This document shows positions 1 through 8,298 of a stretch of 64,000 nt of DNA, piece by piece (position 1 is the stretch's first letter; each line of letters begins with the position of its first letter). Under the pieces are notes generated by a model. That model made no database searches and had not been told where the DNA came from. It saw only the letters and a program-made list of their open reading frames with translations. The translations under genes were made by a program, and so were the position numbers. The stretch covers positions 868,001 through 932,000 of the forward strand of contig NZ_JAVDYB010000001.1 in NCBI RefSeq assembly GCF_031458235.1, written 5' to 3'. The DNA is from Catenuloplanes atrovinosus. Its GTDB lineage: Bacteria; Actinomycetota; Actinomycetes; Mycobacteriales; Micromonosporaceae.

Positions 1-1098
1 CACGTCGAACACGTGCACCCGGTCGCCGCCGGCCCGCCGGCAGACGGCGATCGCCTCGGCGCGGCCGACCAGGTTCGGCGGGAGCGCGAACGCGCCGTCC
101 ACGTCCGGGTGGCGCGGCACCACCGCGACCAGGTGCAGGCCGGGGTTGGCCCGCAGCGCGTCCGCGAACAGCGTCGCCACCTCGGCCGACCACAGGTACT
201 GGTCCTCCAGGTAGATCAGCCGGCGCGCCCGCCGGATCGCCTTGGTGTAGCCGCGGGCCACGGTCCGCTCGCCGTCCGGCGCGAACGGGTAGCCGCGGTC
301 GAGCGTCAGGTCGGGATAGGTGCGCAGCACCTGGACGGCGTGCGGCCCGCACTCCGGCGGGTCCGGCAGCGGTTCGGGCAGCGAGTCCGCGTGCAGGTCG
401 GCGCCGGCGCTGAGGTCGCGCGCCCAGGCGAGCGGGCTGCGCGCGTCCAGCGGGTGCGGGTCCGTCCACCGCTCGCGGAACGTCAGGTCCAGCGCGCCCA
501 CCACCGGGCCGCGCAGCATCAGCTGCACGTCGTGCCAGGGCGGATGCTCGCCGTAGCGCGGCGACATCCGTACCGCCTGGGGGTCTCCGTGGTGCGCGGC
601 CGTGTCCCGGCGGCTGTGGCAGAGGTCGATGCCACCGGCGAACGCGACGTCCCGCTCCGGCGCGCCCGGATGCCGGAGCACGACCAGCTTCTGATGGTGC
701 GAGCCGCCGCGCCGGACCCGCTGGTCCAGCAGCACCTCGCCGCCCGCGGCCGCGACCGACTCGCCGAGGTGCCGGTTCTCCTCCTCGGAGTACTGGAGCC
801 TGTCCAGGTGCGAGCGCCACATCAGGCCCTTGACGATCACGCCGCGCCGGGCCGCGGCGGAGAACAGCTCCGCGACCGTCGGCCCGTCCGGGCGCAGGCG
901 CTCGTCCGGGTCGCCGCGCCAGTCCGTGAAGAACAGGTGGTCACCGGCCCGGAGCGCCGAAATCTCCGTTACCAGGTGATCGAAGTATGAATCTCCGTGA
1001 ACAAGTGGTTCTGCGAGGTTGCCGGTGGTCCAGGTGGGTATAGCGCTGGACGGGTTACCTCGTTCCCGTTCGGTGAGAAACCACTCCTCGACGTCCAC
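1..1098 (-). CDS. Phospholipase D family protein, 3' end beyond the window
   Basis: The visible 366 codons encode the N-terminal part of a PLD-superfamily phosphodiesterase acting on phospholipid head groups or similar phosphodiesters. The first HKD-like motif is at about residues 132-140 (HHQKLVVLR), followed by GGIDLCHSRRD near 155-163, the arrangement of eukaryote-like PLDs; Arg stands where the HxKxxxxD Asp is usual. A second HKD motif would lie outside the window. GTG at 1098 is chosen because GGAGG sits seven bases upstream; the opening residues VDVEEWFL and the later HLFFTDWRGD fit actinobacterial PLD-like proteins known to me. No signal peptide is seen. The family call is firm, the substrate unknown. 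Confidence 0.85.
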   Translation of the reverse strand, partial: MDVEEWFLTERERGNPSSAIPTWTTGNLAEPLVHGDSYFDHLVTEISALRAGDHLFFTDWRGDPDERLRPDGPTVAELFSAAARRGVIVKGLMWRSHLDRLQYSEEENRHLGESVAAAGGEVLLDQRVRRGGSHHQKLVVLRHPGAPERDVAFAGGIDLCHSRRDTAAHHGDPQAVRMSPRYGEHPPWHDVQLMLRGPVVGALDLTFRERWTDPHPLDARSPLAWARDLSAGADLHADSLPEPLPDPPECGPHAVQVLRTYPDLTLDRGYPFAPDGERTVARGYTKAIRRARRLIYLEDQYLWSAEVATLFADALRANPGLHLVAVVPRHPDVDGAFALPPNLVGRAEAIAVCRRAGGDRVHVFDV

Positions 1099-1241
1099 GC
1101 GGTTACCTCCGAGGTCGGCGACGTCCTCGGTAATCCCCCCGCACCCCCTGGCCCGAAACGCCGCTGGCACGAAACCAGGATCACCGCCCTCCGGCCGCGC
1201 CCTACCGTGATAGACGCAGCCGGGTCCTGAAGGAGAGACCG

Positions 1242-1367
1242 ATGACCACCGAAGCCGCCACCACCGAGACCGCCAAGCCCGAGGTCGACTCCGAGCGTCC
1301 CCTGCTCATCGCGATGGCCCTGATGGTGTCGCTGGGCACCGTCGCGATGTACTTCATGGTCGGCTGA
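1242..1367 (+). CDS. 41-residue single-pass membrane peptide
   Basis: ATG at 1242 follows AAGGAGAG at a good distance, and the frame closes at 1365-1367. The peptide has an acidic, Thr/Glu/Ala-rich N-terminus (about residues 1-20) and one hydrophobic segment (about 21-40: LLIAMALMVSLGTVAMYFMV), so it should be a tail-anchored or N-in membrane peptide. It stands alone between a PLD gene transcribed away from it and a converging MarR gene, with a hairpin downstream. No family is recognised. The strong ribosome binding site and clean hydrophobic helix support a real gene; the alternative is a chance short frame. Confidence 0.6.
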   Translation: MTTEAATTETAKPEVDSERPLLIAMALMVSLGTVAMYFMVG

Positions 1368-1388
1368 CCACGATCGAGACCTCACGAG

Positions 1389-1437
1389 GGTACGGCTGGA
1401 GCGCGCCGCACCGGAGCCCGGTGCGGCGCCCGTACCG
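1389..1437. terminator. Bidirectional hairpin between convergent genes
   Basis: Core stem of 11 pairs at 1404-1414 and 1418-1428 (CGCCGCACCGG / CCGGTGCGGCG) with a 3-base loop. An outer arm pairs GGTACGG near 1389 with CCGTACC near 1430. It lies between the stop of the small peptide and the stop of the MarR gene. No T tract is seen, as is usual in high-GC actinobacteria. Confidence 0.6.
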
Positions 1438-1439
1438 TC

Positions 1440-1901
1440 TCATCGCGTCTGGCGGAGCCTCGCCTGGAGTCGGGTGAAGACGCGGGTCAGCACCTCGGTC
1501 TCGGCCTCGTCCAGATCGTCCATCAGGTAGCGGCGCACCGCCGTCAGATGCCCGGGTGCGGCCCGGCGCAGTTGGTCCAGCCCTTCATCGGTGAGCACCG
1601 CCTCGCTGCCCCGGCGATCGTCCGGGCACGGCTGACGGCGCACGAGCCCCCGCTTCTCCATCGCCGAGATCTGGTAGGTCAGCCGGCTCGGCGAGAAGAC
1701 CAGCCGGCTGGCGATCTCCCCCATCCGCAGCCGCCGTTGCGGCGCCTCGCTGAGCAGCACCAGCACGTGGTAGTCGGAGATGCTCAGCCCGGTATCCGCC
1801 CGCAGCTCGTCGTCCAGCCGGGTCTGCAGGTGCCAGCTACCGTCGATCACCGCGCGCCAGGCGCGCAGCTCGGCCCCGTTCAGCGGAAGCGTGTCGCTCA
1901 C
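1440..1901 (-). CDS. MarR family transcriptional regulator
   Basis: A 153-residue winged-helix regulator. The recognition region spans about residues 45-90 (dimerisation helix, then SDYHVLVLLSEAP, RLRMGEIASRL and SPSRLTYQISAMEKRGLV), the classic MarR layout, ending in the wing DDRRGSEAVLTDEG. GTG at 1901 is preferred; a GTG at 1937 would extend the protein through the inverted repeat at 1916-1933. It is divergent from the DUF1684 gene with only about 60 bases between, so autoregulation and control of that neighbour through a shared operator is likely (inference). The ligand is unknown. Confidence 0.85.
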   Translation of the reverse strand: MSDTLPLNGAELRAWRAVIDGSWHLQTRLDDELRADTGLSISDYHVLVLLSEAPQRRLRMGEIASRLVFSPSRLTYQISAMEKRGLVRRQPCPDDRRGSEAVLTDEGLDQLRRAAPGHLTAVRRYLMDDLDEAETEVLTRVFTRLQARLRQTR

Positions 1902-1915
1902 GCTCGCCAGCGTAC

Positions 1916-1933
1916 TCGTTAAAATCTGAACGA
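1916..1933. promoter_or_regulatory. Candidate MarR operator
   Basis: Inverted repeat TCGTT-N8-AACGA in the AT-richest part of the divergent MarR/DUF1684 intergenic region. Position and symmetry fit a MarR dimer site; binding is inferred. Confidence 0.4.
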
Positions 1934-1960
1934 CCACTCCATCGGGGTACGGTGGTGATC

Positions 1961-2539
1961 ATGGATCTGCTGGACCTGGCCGACTGGCGCGAGCGGGTCG
2001 CCGCACTCTACCTCTCCGACCTCGACCTGCTCGGCTTCCGCGCCGCCCGCGACGACCTCTTCGCCACCCATCCCCAGTCCCCGATCGCCGGCCCGTTCTC
2101 CGGGCTGCGCTACTTCCCGCCCGACCCGGCCTTCGTGGCCGAGTGCGAGGTGCGCCCCGCCCCGTCCACCGAGCCCCTGGAGATCGACACCGGCGGCGAG
2201 GACGGCGTGATCAGCTACCGCCGCCTGGGGGTCGCGGCCACGCCGTGGGGGGACCTCACGCTGTTCTGGATCTCCGCGTACGGCGGCGGCCTGTTCCTGC
2301 CGTTCCGCGACGCGACCGCGCCCGCCGAGACCTACGGCGCCGGCCGCTACCTCGCCGACACGGTCAAGGGCACGTTCGGCCGCGGCCTGACGCTGCTCGG
2401 CCCCGACCGCGTCCGCCTCGACTTCAACTACGCCTACAATCCGTCCTGCGTCTACGACGACCGCTGGGCCTGCCCGCTCGCGCCACCGGAGAACCGCCTG
2501 ACCGTCCCGATCCGCGCGGGCGAACGCAACTACCACTGA
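1961..2539 (+). CDS. DUF1684 family protein
   Basis: A 192-residue cytoplasmic protein with the conserved blocks of DUF1684: GLRYFPPDP near residue 47, LFLPFRDAT near 112, ETYGAGRYL near 122-130, and the C-terminal LDFNYAYNPSCVYD followed by CPLAPPENRL near 155-180. The biochemical function of the family is not established as far as I know. ATG at 1961 is chosen; in-frame GTGs lie 9 and 6 bases upstream. It is the divergent partner of the MarR gene, so it is a plausible target of that regulator. Confidence 0.85.
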   Translation: MDLLDLADWRERVAALYLSDLDLLGFRAARDDLFATHPQSPIAGPFSGLRYFPPDPAFVAECEVRPAPSTEPLEIDTGGEDGVISYRRLGVAATPWGDLTLFWISAYGGGLFLPFRDATAPAETYGAGRYLADTVKGTFGRGLTLLGPDRVRLDFNYAYNPSCVYDDRWACPLAPPENRLTVPIRAGERNYH

Positions 2540-2640
2540 TCGGCCGCTCCGGTTTCGCTGATCGGGGTGTGCCGCGCGCGGTATCGTCGGGGTTCCCCTG
2601 GTTTGGCTGGATCCATCACTGATGTGACGGAGGACGGCCC

Positions 2641-3123
2641 ATGTCCACGATCATCCGCGGCGCGATCGTCTGCGCGCTGCTGACCGCGGCGGCGCCGTAT
2701 CCCGCGTCCGCGGCGACCGCGTACCGGGGTTGCGGCACCGCCCGGTCCGACTGGGTGGTGTGGCAGTACGGCTACCTCGGCGACGTCTCGGTCACCACGG
2801 CCGACGGCGAGGCGCCCGCCCGGACGCACCACCGCTACCTGGACGTGCTGCCGGACGGCGAGGTGGCGCTGCGGACCCCGGACCACGACGTGTTCGAGGG
2901 TCACGGCACGTTCGCCGGCGACTCGCCCCGGATCTGGGAGCGCGGCCTCACCTGGGAGGTCCCGCGCACCCGCTGGACGCCGGGCGGCACCGCGTCGTTC
3001 CTCGGGCCGCGCTGCCGGCAGGGCACCACGATCGTCGAGTCCGCCATCTACCGCTTCGAGGCGGCCGACGCGGACCACACCGGCGTGACCACGGTCTGGG
3101 GCGTGCTCACCCGCGACGGGTGA
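2641..3123 (+). CDS. Secreted protein of unknown function
   Basis: A 160-residue protein with a Sec-type signal peptide (about residues 1-24, cleavage after ASA). The mature part is rich in Trp, Arg and Asp and has two Cys (near the start and in PRCRQG) that could pair. GGAGG precedes ATG 2641. I recognise no family. Its last 17 bases overlap the 3' end of the convergent cyclase gene. An extracellular role is inferred from the signal peptide only. Confidence 0.7.
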   Translation: MSTIIRGAIVCALLTAAAPYPASAATAYRGCGTARSDWVVWQYGYLGDVSVTTADGEAPARTHHRYLDVLPDGEVALRTPDHDVFEGHGTFAGDSPRIWERGLTWEVPRTRWTPGGTASFLGPRCRQGTTIVESAIYRFEAADADHTGVTTVWGVLTRDG

Positions 3124-4771
3124 GCGCCGGCCCCGGCGTCCACAGCCAGGCGCGGGCCTGGTACGACTTGACCAGCACCGCGGTCTCGGCGAAGTCGGTG
3201 GGATCGAGGCGGGCATGGCCCTCCGCGACCGTGAACGGGTAGAGGCGGTCGGAGACGAGCGCGGCGAGCAGCAGGCCCGGGTCCCGCTTCATCACGTCGC
3301 GCAGCGGTGCGCTGTCGACCAGGCGGCTGGTCTCGATGACGGTGGCGTCGGACCAGCCGAGCGCGGCCACCCGCACCGTGCCGATCGAGACTCCCATCCG
3401 CAGGCGCAGGGCCTCGGCGTACCGGCGCCGCTCCGCCCGCAACGCGCCGGCGGTGCCGTGCAACAGCTGGGCGAGCGTGCGGGGCAGGTCCAGGTCGGCG
3501 GGGAGCACCACGTTGATGCCGTCGCCGGTGCCCTGGTGGTCGGTGTCGGCCAGGGTCAGGTGCATGTCGCCCAGCACCTCGCCGATCACGTCGGCGATCC
3601 GGCGCTGGCAGAGGTCACGGCCGGCGGCGTCGTTGCCGCTGTAGCCGACGGCGTCGACCGTGAAGCTCATCCGGAGCGCGTGCTGCGGCGTGCGCGCACG
3701 CGGCACCCGGGCCGGCTCGTCCTGCCGGGTCTCGGCCGGCGGCGCCGGGATGGACCCCGTGGTGGCCCTGCCCGGTGCCGGAGCGGCCGGCTCCGCGCGG
3801 ACGGAGGGCTCCACGGTGCGTGGCCCGCTCGCCGGCGCGAAGAGATCGCCGACCGGGCCCGCCTCGCGCAGCAGGTTCTCCAGCCCGGTCCTGGCATCCT
3901 CCAGCTGCCGCGTCAGCCACTCGCCGAACCGCCGGTCGTCCGTCACCGGGTCCAGCGGGCCCTCGCCGCGCATCTCCGCGGATTCCGCCACCGTGGTCAG
4001 TGCGCGCAGCGCGGTGGCCGAGGCCGCGTGCATGGAGTACAGCCGGGCGAAGTCGGCCCGGAGGCTGTCCCGCCCCGGCCGCGCGTCCCGCAGCGCCATG
4101 ATCCGCCGCTGCTCGCCGGTCCAGACCCGGTAGTGGTAGCGCAGCACCGCGGCGTGCATCAGGTACCGGCCCAGCGGCGGGAGTTCGTGCCCGGCACCCC
4201 AGGCGATCGCGTCCAGATTCGTCCCCGCCAGCACCAGCCGCCGGTCGCGCCGGGTGTCCTGACGCGGCGACAGCTCCCAGGCGCAGGCGTGCGCGCCGAA
4301 CCACACGCGGCTGTCCTGCCAGCCCACGTGGGTGACGATCGGCGGCAGGGCGTCCCGGGCCGGCGGGTACGCCGGTTGCGCCGCCGGCATGCGGTAGACC
4401 CGCGCCGTGCCGATCAGCGCGTCCACGCCGCCCGCGGTGGCGTCGTCGAGCCAGCGGTCCAGGTCCACCCAGCCGGTGTCGCCCGCAGCGGGCAGCGCGG
4501 CCGAGAGGACCAGCACGTCGCGGACGCGCCGCAGGACCGCGCGGAAGCCGTCGTCGCCGGGCCGCTCCCGGGCCGCCAGCGCGGTCACCCGCGGGCCGCC
4601 GCGCCAGTCGGGCGGCGTGATCGGCAGCGCCGAGCCGTGCACCGGCGACTCCATGCCGAGCACGCCGCCGCAGGCGGACCAGAGCGCCCGCAACTGGTGC
4701 TGGGCCAGCGGGGCGGCGGGACCGTCGAGCGGCGCGAACGCGTGCAGGACCAGTGAGGTCACGGCGTCCAC
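3107..4771 (-). CDS. CATRA-N-like domain fused to class III nucleotide cyclase (PycC-like)
   Basis: About 554 residues in two modules. The N-terminal ~240 residues (LVLHAFAPLDGP, ALWSACGGVLG, VRDVLVLSAALP, PPLGRYLMHAAVLRYHYRVW) match my memory of the CATRA-N domain of bacterial conflict systems. A Pro/Ala linker (about 290-365) leads to a class III cyclase domain: FTVDAVGYS carries the first metal Asp (about 373), GTGDGINVV the second (about 417), and an Arg in ETSRLVDSAPLR (about 483) is in the transition-state helix region. It should make a cyclic nucleotide, perhaps cCMP or cUMP as in Pycsar, in the cytoplasm. The start is uncertain: GTG 4771 or 4762, or TTG 4798; no SD is seen and a TATCTA box just upstream suggests a leaderless message. 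It is divergent from the PycTM-like effector. Confidence 0.75.
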   Translation of the reverse strand: MDAVTSLVLHAFAPLDGPAAPLAQHQLRALWSACGGVLGMESPVHGSALPITPPDWRGGPRVTALAARERPGDDGFRAVLRRVRDVLVLSAALPAAGDTGWVDLDRWLDDATAGGVDALIGTARVYRMPAAQPAYPPARDALPPIVTHVGWQDSRVWFGAHACAWELSPRQDTRRDRRLVLAGTNLDAIAWGAGHELPPLGRYLMHAAVLRYHYRVWTGEQRRIMALRDARPGRDSLRADFARLYSMHAASATALRALTTVAESAEMRGEGPLDPVTDDRRFGEWLTRQLEDARTGLENLLREAGPVGDLFAPASGPRTVEPSVRAEPAAPAPGRATTGSIPAPPAETRQDEPARVPRARTPQHALRMSFTVDAVGYSGNDAAGRDLCQRRIADVIGEVLGDMHLTLADTDHQGTGDGINVVLPADLDLPRTLAQLLHGTAGALRAERRRYAEALRLRMGVSIGTVRVAALGWSDATVIETSRLVDSAPLRDVMKRDPGLLLAALVSDRLYPFTVAEGHARLDPTDFAETAVLVKSYQARAWLWTPGPALTRRG

Positions 4772-4868
4772 TCTAGATAACGCGATCTGCGTCACCAAGA
4801 GGCTACGGATCGTAGGGAACGCGGATTTTTAGCAGGTCCGGACCGTGCGGCCGACGCAGGATCGAGGC

Positions 4869-5354
4869 ATGACACGGACGATGGAGCCACCGGAGGTGGC
4901 GTTCACCTGGCGACTGCACGCCGGGCTGGAAGCGATGGCGGCCCGCGCCGACGCGAAGGCGGGCATCCTGCTGGCGCACCAGGGCGGTGCGTTCGTGCTG
5001 GGCGTCACCGCGTTGCAGGTGCACCGCGTCGGCTGGCTGCTGGCGCTCGCGCTGATGCTGGTGGTGGCCGCGATGGGTACGTCGGTCGCGGTGGTGGTGC
5101 CGGTGCTGCGCCCCAAGACGCACATGGTGACATCGGACGACATCGTCTACTTCGGCCACCTGCGGGAATGGCAGCCGCCGTCACTCGCGCGGCGGATCGA
5201 GCGACTGAGCAAGGAGGACGAGATCGCCATGGTGACCCGGCAGTTGGTTACACTGAGCCGGATCAACTGGCGCAAACACCGGCTGTTGCAGATCTCCCTC
5301 AGCCTGACCGTTTCCGCGATGAGCGTCGGCGCCGTGGCCGTGACGCTCCTCTAG
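4869..5354 (+). CDS. Pycsar-type membrane effector (DUF5706/PycTM family)
   Basis: A 161-residue membrane protein. The N-terminal LHAGLEAMAARADAKAGILL block, the DIVYFGHL motif near residue 90 and the LSRINWRKHRLLQ block near 135 are the conserved features of DUF5706, the family of the PycTM effector of Pycsar defence. Hydrophobic helices lie at about 33-48, 54-75 and 140-160. Known PycTM proteins respond to cyclic pyrimidine nucleotides by damaging the membrane; here that role is inferred from family and context. ATG 4869 follows GGATCGAGG; an in-frame GTG at 4845 is less likely. It is divergent from the cyclase (97-base gap) and probably in one operon with the Crp gene. Confidence 0.8.
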   Translation: MTRTMEPPEVAFTWRLHAGLEAMAARADAKAGILLAHQGGAFVLGVTALQVHRVGWLLALALMLVVAAMGTSVAVVVPVLRPKTHMVTSDDIVYFGHLREWQPPSLARRIERLSKEDEIAMVTRQLVTLSRINWRKHRLLQISLSLTVSAMSVGAVAVTLL

Positions 5355-5376
5355 AGAACGTTCGCCGGAGGAGTCA

Positions 5377-6081
5377 GTGGAACCTGAGCCCGCAGCCCGC
5401 TATCCGTACCCGGAGTGGGGTCCCGGCACGTTCCTCGCGCAGCTTCCACCGGAGCTGGTCGCGGAGATGATCGCGCTCGGCGCGCGCCGCCGGTTCGACG
5501 CGGGGCAGGTGCTGCTCCGCCAGGGCGACCGCGGCACCCACGTGGAGCTGCTGCTGCTCGGCTTCGTCAAGGTCACCACGCTGGCCGGCGACGCGGACAC
5601 GCTGCTGTCCATCCGGATGCCCGGCGAGCTGCTCGGCGAGACCGCGGTGCTGACCGGCGCACCGCGCAACGCGACCGTCACCGCGTGCGGCCGGGTGGTG
5701 TCCGTGGTGCTGGCCGGCCCCGCGTTCGAGGGCTTCCTGCGCCGCCGGCCGGAGGCGATGCGCCTGGTCACCGCGTCGGTCGCGGGCCAGCTCCAGTTCG
5801 CCAACCGGCGGCGTACGGACTTCGGGGCCTACCCGGCGCACATCCGGCTGGCCCGCGTGCTGGCCGAGATCGCGGACGGGTGCGGGCGGTCCCGGGCCGA
5901 CGGCAGCGTCGAGCTCGGCGTCACGCTCAGCCAGCCGGAACTGGCTACGATGATCGGCATCGCGCAGGCCACCGTTCAGAAGGCCATGCAGGAGCTGCGG
6001 ACCAGAGGGCTGATCGAGACCGGGTACCGCCGGCTGGTCGTGTGTGACCTCCCCGCGCTGCGCGCGCTGACGAACGTCTGA
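5377..6081 (+). CDS. Crp/Fnr family regulator with intact cyclic-nucleotide pocket
   Basis: A 234-residue regulator. The cNMP-binding beta-roll covers about residues 25-130 and contains a canonical phosphate-binding cassette (GELLGE...PRNATV, near 87-105, with Glu and Arg in place). A long C-helix (130-165) leads to a Crp-type winged helix (LSQPELATMIGIAQATVQKAMQEL, near 187-215). GTG 5377 follows CGGAGGAG, 22 bases after the effector stop, so co-transcription is expected. The intact pocket suggests it senses the nucleotide made by the neighbouring cyclase and regulates the locus or a wider response; ligand and targets are unknown. Confidence 0.85.
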   Translation: MEPEPAARYPYPEWGPGTFLAQLPPELVAEMIALGARRRFDAGQVLLRQGDRGTHVELLLLGFVKVTTLAGDADTLLSIRMPGELLGETAVLTGAPRNATVTACGRVVSVVLAGPAFEGFLRRRPEAMRLVTASVAGQLQFANRRRTDFGAYPAHIRLARVLAEIADGCGRSRADGSVELGVTLSQPELATMIGIAQATVQKAMQELRTRGLIETGYRRLVVCDLPALRALTNV

Positions 6082-6184
6082 TTTTCCCGCAACCCCCTAC
6101 TTCTACATGGTTCCGCCGCGCTTCCGCCGCCACGATCGAGTCACACGCACCTCACGCGTGACCGTTACGAGGGGGGAGACGACG

Positions 6185-7498
6185 ATGACGGGAATGTTCG
6201 GCCGAGATCGCGAGTACCGCGCGATCTCGGCGCTGCTGCGCCGGGGCGGGGAGGGCCCCGCGCTGGTGGTGATCGAGGGTCCGCCGGGCGCCGGCCGGAC
6301 CCGGCTGCTGGAGGAGATCGGGGCCGGCGCGCGGGCCGCGGGCCGGACCGTGCTGCGGTTGCCGGCCGGGCCGGTCGACGTGGCCGGGCTGGCGCGGCAG
6401 CTCGCCTCGGCCGCGGCCCGGCCGGCCGGCGACGGGCCGGCACCGCTGCTGATCGACGATCCGCAGTGGACCGACCCGGGCGTGGCGGCGGCGCTGTCGG
6501 CCGCGTACCGCACCGCGCGGGTGCTGCCGGTGCTGGCCCGGCGGACCGGGCTGCGCCTGCCCGGGCTGGACCCGCTCGACCTGGGGCGGGCGCGGCGCGT
6601 ACCGCTGGATCCGCTCGGCCCGGAGGCGGCCGCCGCGGTGCTGGCGGCGCTGTTCGGCGCGGAACCGGACGCGGCGCTGCGGGAACTGGCCGCCGTGGCG
6701 GGCGGCCTGCCCGGACCGCTGATCGAGCTGGCCCGCGGCCTGCGGGACGAGCACCTGGTGGCGGTGGAGGGCGGGCACGCGACGCTGCGCGACCCGCGGC
6801 TGCCGGCGCCGGTCCGCGACCGGATCGGGCACCGGGTCGGGCTGCTGACCCCGGCGGCGCGGCACCTGGTGCAGGTGGCGACCACGCTGGACGAGGACTT
6901 CGACCTGGTGGAGGTGGCCGGGCTGCTCGGTGGCCCGGTCGCGGCGCTGCTGCCGGCCGTCGACGAGGCGCTCACCGCGGGACTGCTCGCCGACCGCGGC
7001 GAGTGGCTCTCCTTCGCGCACGCCCTGGTCCGCGCCGAGGTGTCCCGGACGATTCCCCGGGCGGTACGCGTGGCGCTGCACGACGGCGCCGCATGCCTCG
7101 ACCGGGGCGCGCCCGGCGGCTTCCGGACCCGGCAGCCGATGGCCGGCGGTCCCCGTACCGCGGTCGCGGACCTGCACCGGGACGCCGCGCGCCCGGGCCG
7201 GGTACGGCGCCCACCGGTGGCCCGCCCCCGGTCCGCCGGTGGGAACCCGTTCCAGCGGTCGCGTCCCGGCTCCCGCCCCGCGGGGGCGCCGGGCGCGGCC
7301 GTGTCCCAGCTCAGCGACCGGGAGCGTGAGATCGCGCTGCTGGTCGCGACCGGGCTGACCAACGCGGCGATCGCCACGAAGGTCGACCTGTCCCCGCACA
7401 CCATCAACTACCACCTGCGCCAGATCTTCCGGAAGCTCGGCATCACCTCCCGCGCCGAGCTGGCCGCCCTGATCTCCGGCGACGACGGCCCGCGCTGA
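6185..7498 (+). CDS. Short AAA-LuxR (LAL-like) transcriptional regulator
   Basis: A 437-residue protein with an N-terminal AAA-type NTPase and a C-terminal LuxR HTH (about 375-437: LSDREREIALLVATG, TNAAIATKVDLSPHTINYHLRQIFRKL). The Walker A is GPPGAGRT (about 32-39), with Arg replacing the nucleotide-binding Lys; LLIDDPQWTD near 88 is a Walker B. Typical LAL regulators are about 900 residues with a long helical-repeat middle; here that part is replaced by a short Pro/Arg-rich linker (about 310-370). ATG 6185 has a GGGGGAG site; an upstream in-frame ATG at 6107 lacks one. It borders the biosynthetic cluster and may regulate it; ATP binding is doubtful. Confidence 0.8.
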   Translation: MTGMFGRDREYRAISALLRRGGEGPALVVIEGPPGAGRTRLLEEIGAGARAAGRTVLRLPAGPVDVAGLARQLASAAARPAGDGPAPLLIDDPQWTDPGVAAALSAAYRTARVLPVLARRTGLRLPGLDPLDLGRARRVPLDPLGPEAAAAVLAALFGAEPDAALRELAAVAGGLPGPLIELARGLRDEHLVAVEGGHATLRDPRLPAPVRDRIGHRVGLLTPAARHLVQVATTLDEDFDLVEVAGLLGGPVAALLPAVDEALTAGLLADRGEWLSFAHALVRAEVSRTIPRAVRVALHDGAACLDRGAPGGFRTRQPMAGGPRTAVADLHRDAARPGRVRRPPVARPRSAGGNPFQRSRPGSRPAGAPGAAVSQLSDREREIALLVATGLTNAAIATKVDLSPHTINYHLRQIFRKLGITSRAELAALISGDDGPR

Positions 7499-7530
7499 TC
7501 GCCACGCACGGCCGGTCACTCACCACGAGC

Positions 7531-7557
7531 GCCGCGATCCCGCCCCCGGATCGCGGC
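7531..7557. terminator. Hairpin between convergent genes
   Basis: Ten-pair stem GCCGCGATCC / GGATCGCGGC with a 7-base loop, between the LuxR stop at 7498 and the dehydrogenase stop at 7570. It could end transcription from both sides. Confidence 0.6.
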
Positions 7558-7569
7558 GTTCACCACGTC

Positions 7570-8298
7570 TCAGGCGCGCAGCGTCGCACCGCCGTCCACG
7601 TACAGGTCGTGCATGGTCACGTGCCGGGCCCGGTCCGAGACCAGGAACGCGACCGCGTCCGCCACGTCCGACGGCGCGGCGACCCGGCCCAGCGGGATGC
7701 CGGTCTTGAACGTGTCCCCGGACCCGGCGATCACGTCCGCGGAACAGGGCGCGACCGCGCGCAGCATCTCCGTGTCCGTGGACCCGGGCGCGACCACGTT
7801 GCACCGCACGCCGCTCGCCGCCAGCTCCAGGCCCAGACAGCGGGTGAAGTGCGCGGCGGCGGCCTTCGCGGCCGCGTACGCGGCCATGTGCATGCGGGGT
7901 ACGCCGGCCGCGTTGGACCCCACGGTGACGATCACGCCGGAGCGGCGGGCGGCCATCCGGCGCGCGACCGCGCGGCTGACGTGGAAGACGCCGGTGGCGT
8001 TGACCGCGAAGACCGCCGCCCAGTCCGCGTCCGTGGTCTCCAGCACCGGCCCGACGCGCAGCACCCCGGCCACGTTGACCAGGACGCCGATCGGGCCGAC
8101 ACCCGCCTCCACGTCCGCGACCAGCGCCTCCACCGCGCCGGCGTCGCGCACGTCGAGCGGGCGCACGCCGGGCCCGGCGGCGAGGTCGGTGCCGATCACG
8201 GTGGCGCCGTCAGCGGCCAGCGCCCGCACCACGGCCGCGCCGATCCCGCCGGCCGCGCCGGTGACCAGCGCGACGCGTCCGGCCGGCCGCGCGGTCAC
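7570..8298 (-). CDS. DhbA/EntA-like 2,3-dihydro-2,3-dihydroxybenzoate (or DHHA) dehydrogenase
   Basis: A 242-residue classical SDR. NAD-binding GAAGGIG at about 14-20, NVAG near 87, catalytic Ser in VTVGSN and Tyr-Lys in AAYAAAKAA near 140-147. The C-terminal signature [34 protein letters not shown] and [15 protein letters not shown] is that of DhbA/EntA, which aromatise a dihydroxy-cyclohexadiene carboxylate. With a PhzE-like synthase in the cluster, oxidation of dihydro-3-hydroxyanthranilate to 3-hydroxyanthranilate is a good alternative. GTG 8298 overlaps the monooxygenase stop by 4 bases, so the two are translationally coupled. Confidence 0.85.
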   Translation of the reverse strand: MTARPAGRVALVTGAAGGIGAAVVRALAADGATVIGTDLAAGPGVRPLDVRDAGAVEALVADVEAGVGPIGVLVNVAGVLRVGPVLETTDADWAAVFAVNATGVFHVSRAVARRMAARRSGVIVTVGSNAAGVPRMHMAAYAAAKAAAAHFTRCLGLELAASGVRCNVVAPGSTDTEMLRAVAPCSADVIAGSGDTFKTGIPLGRVAAPSDVADAVAFLVSDRARHVTMHDLYVDGGATLRA

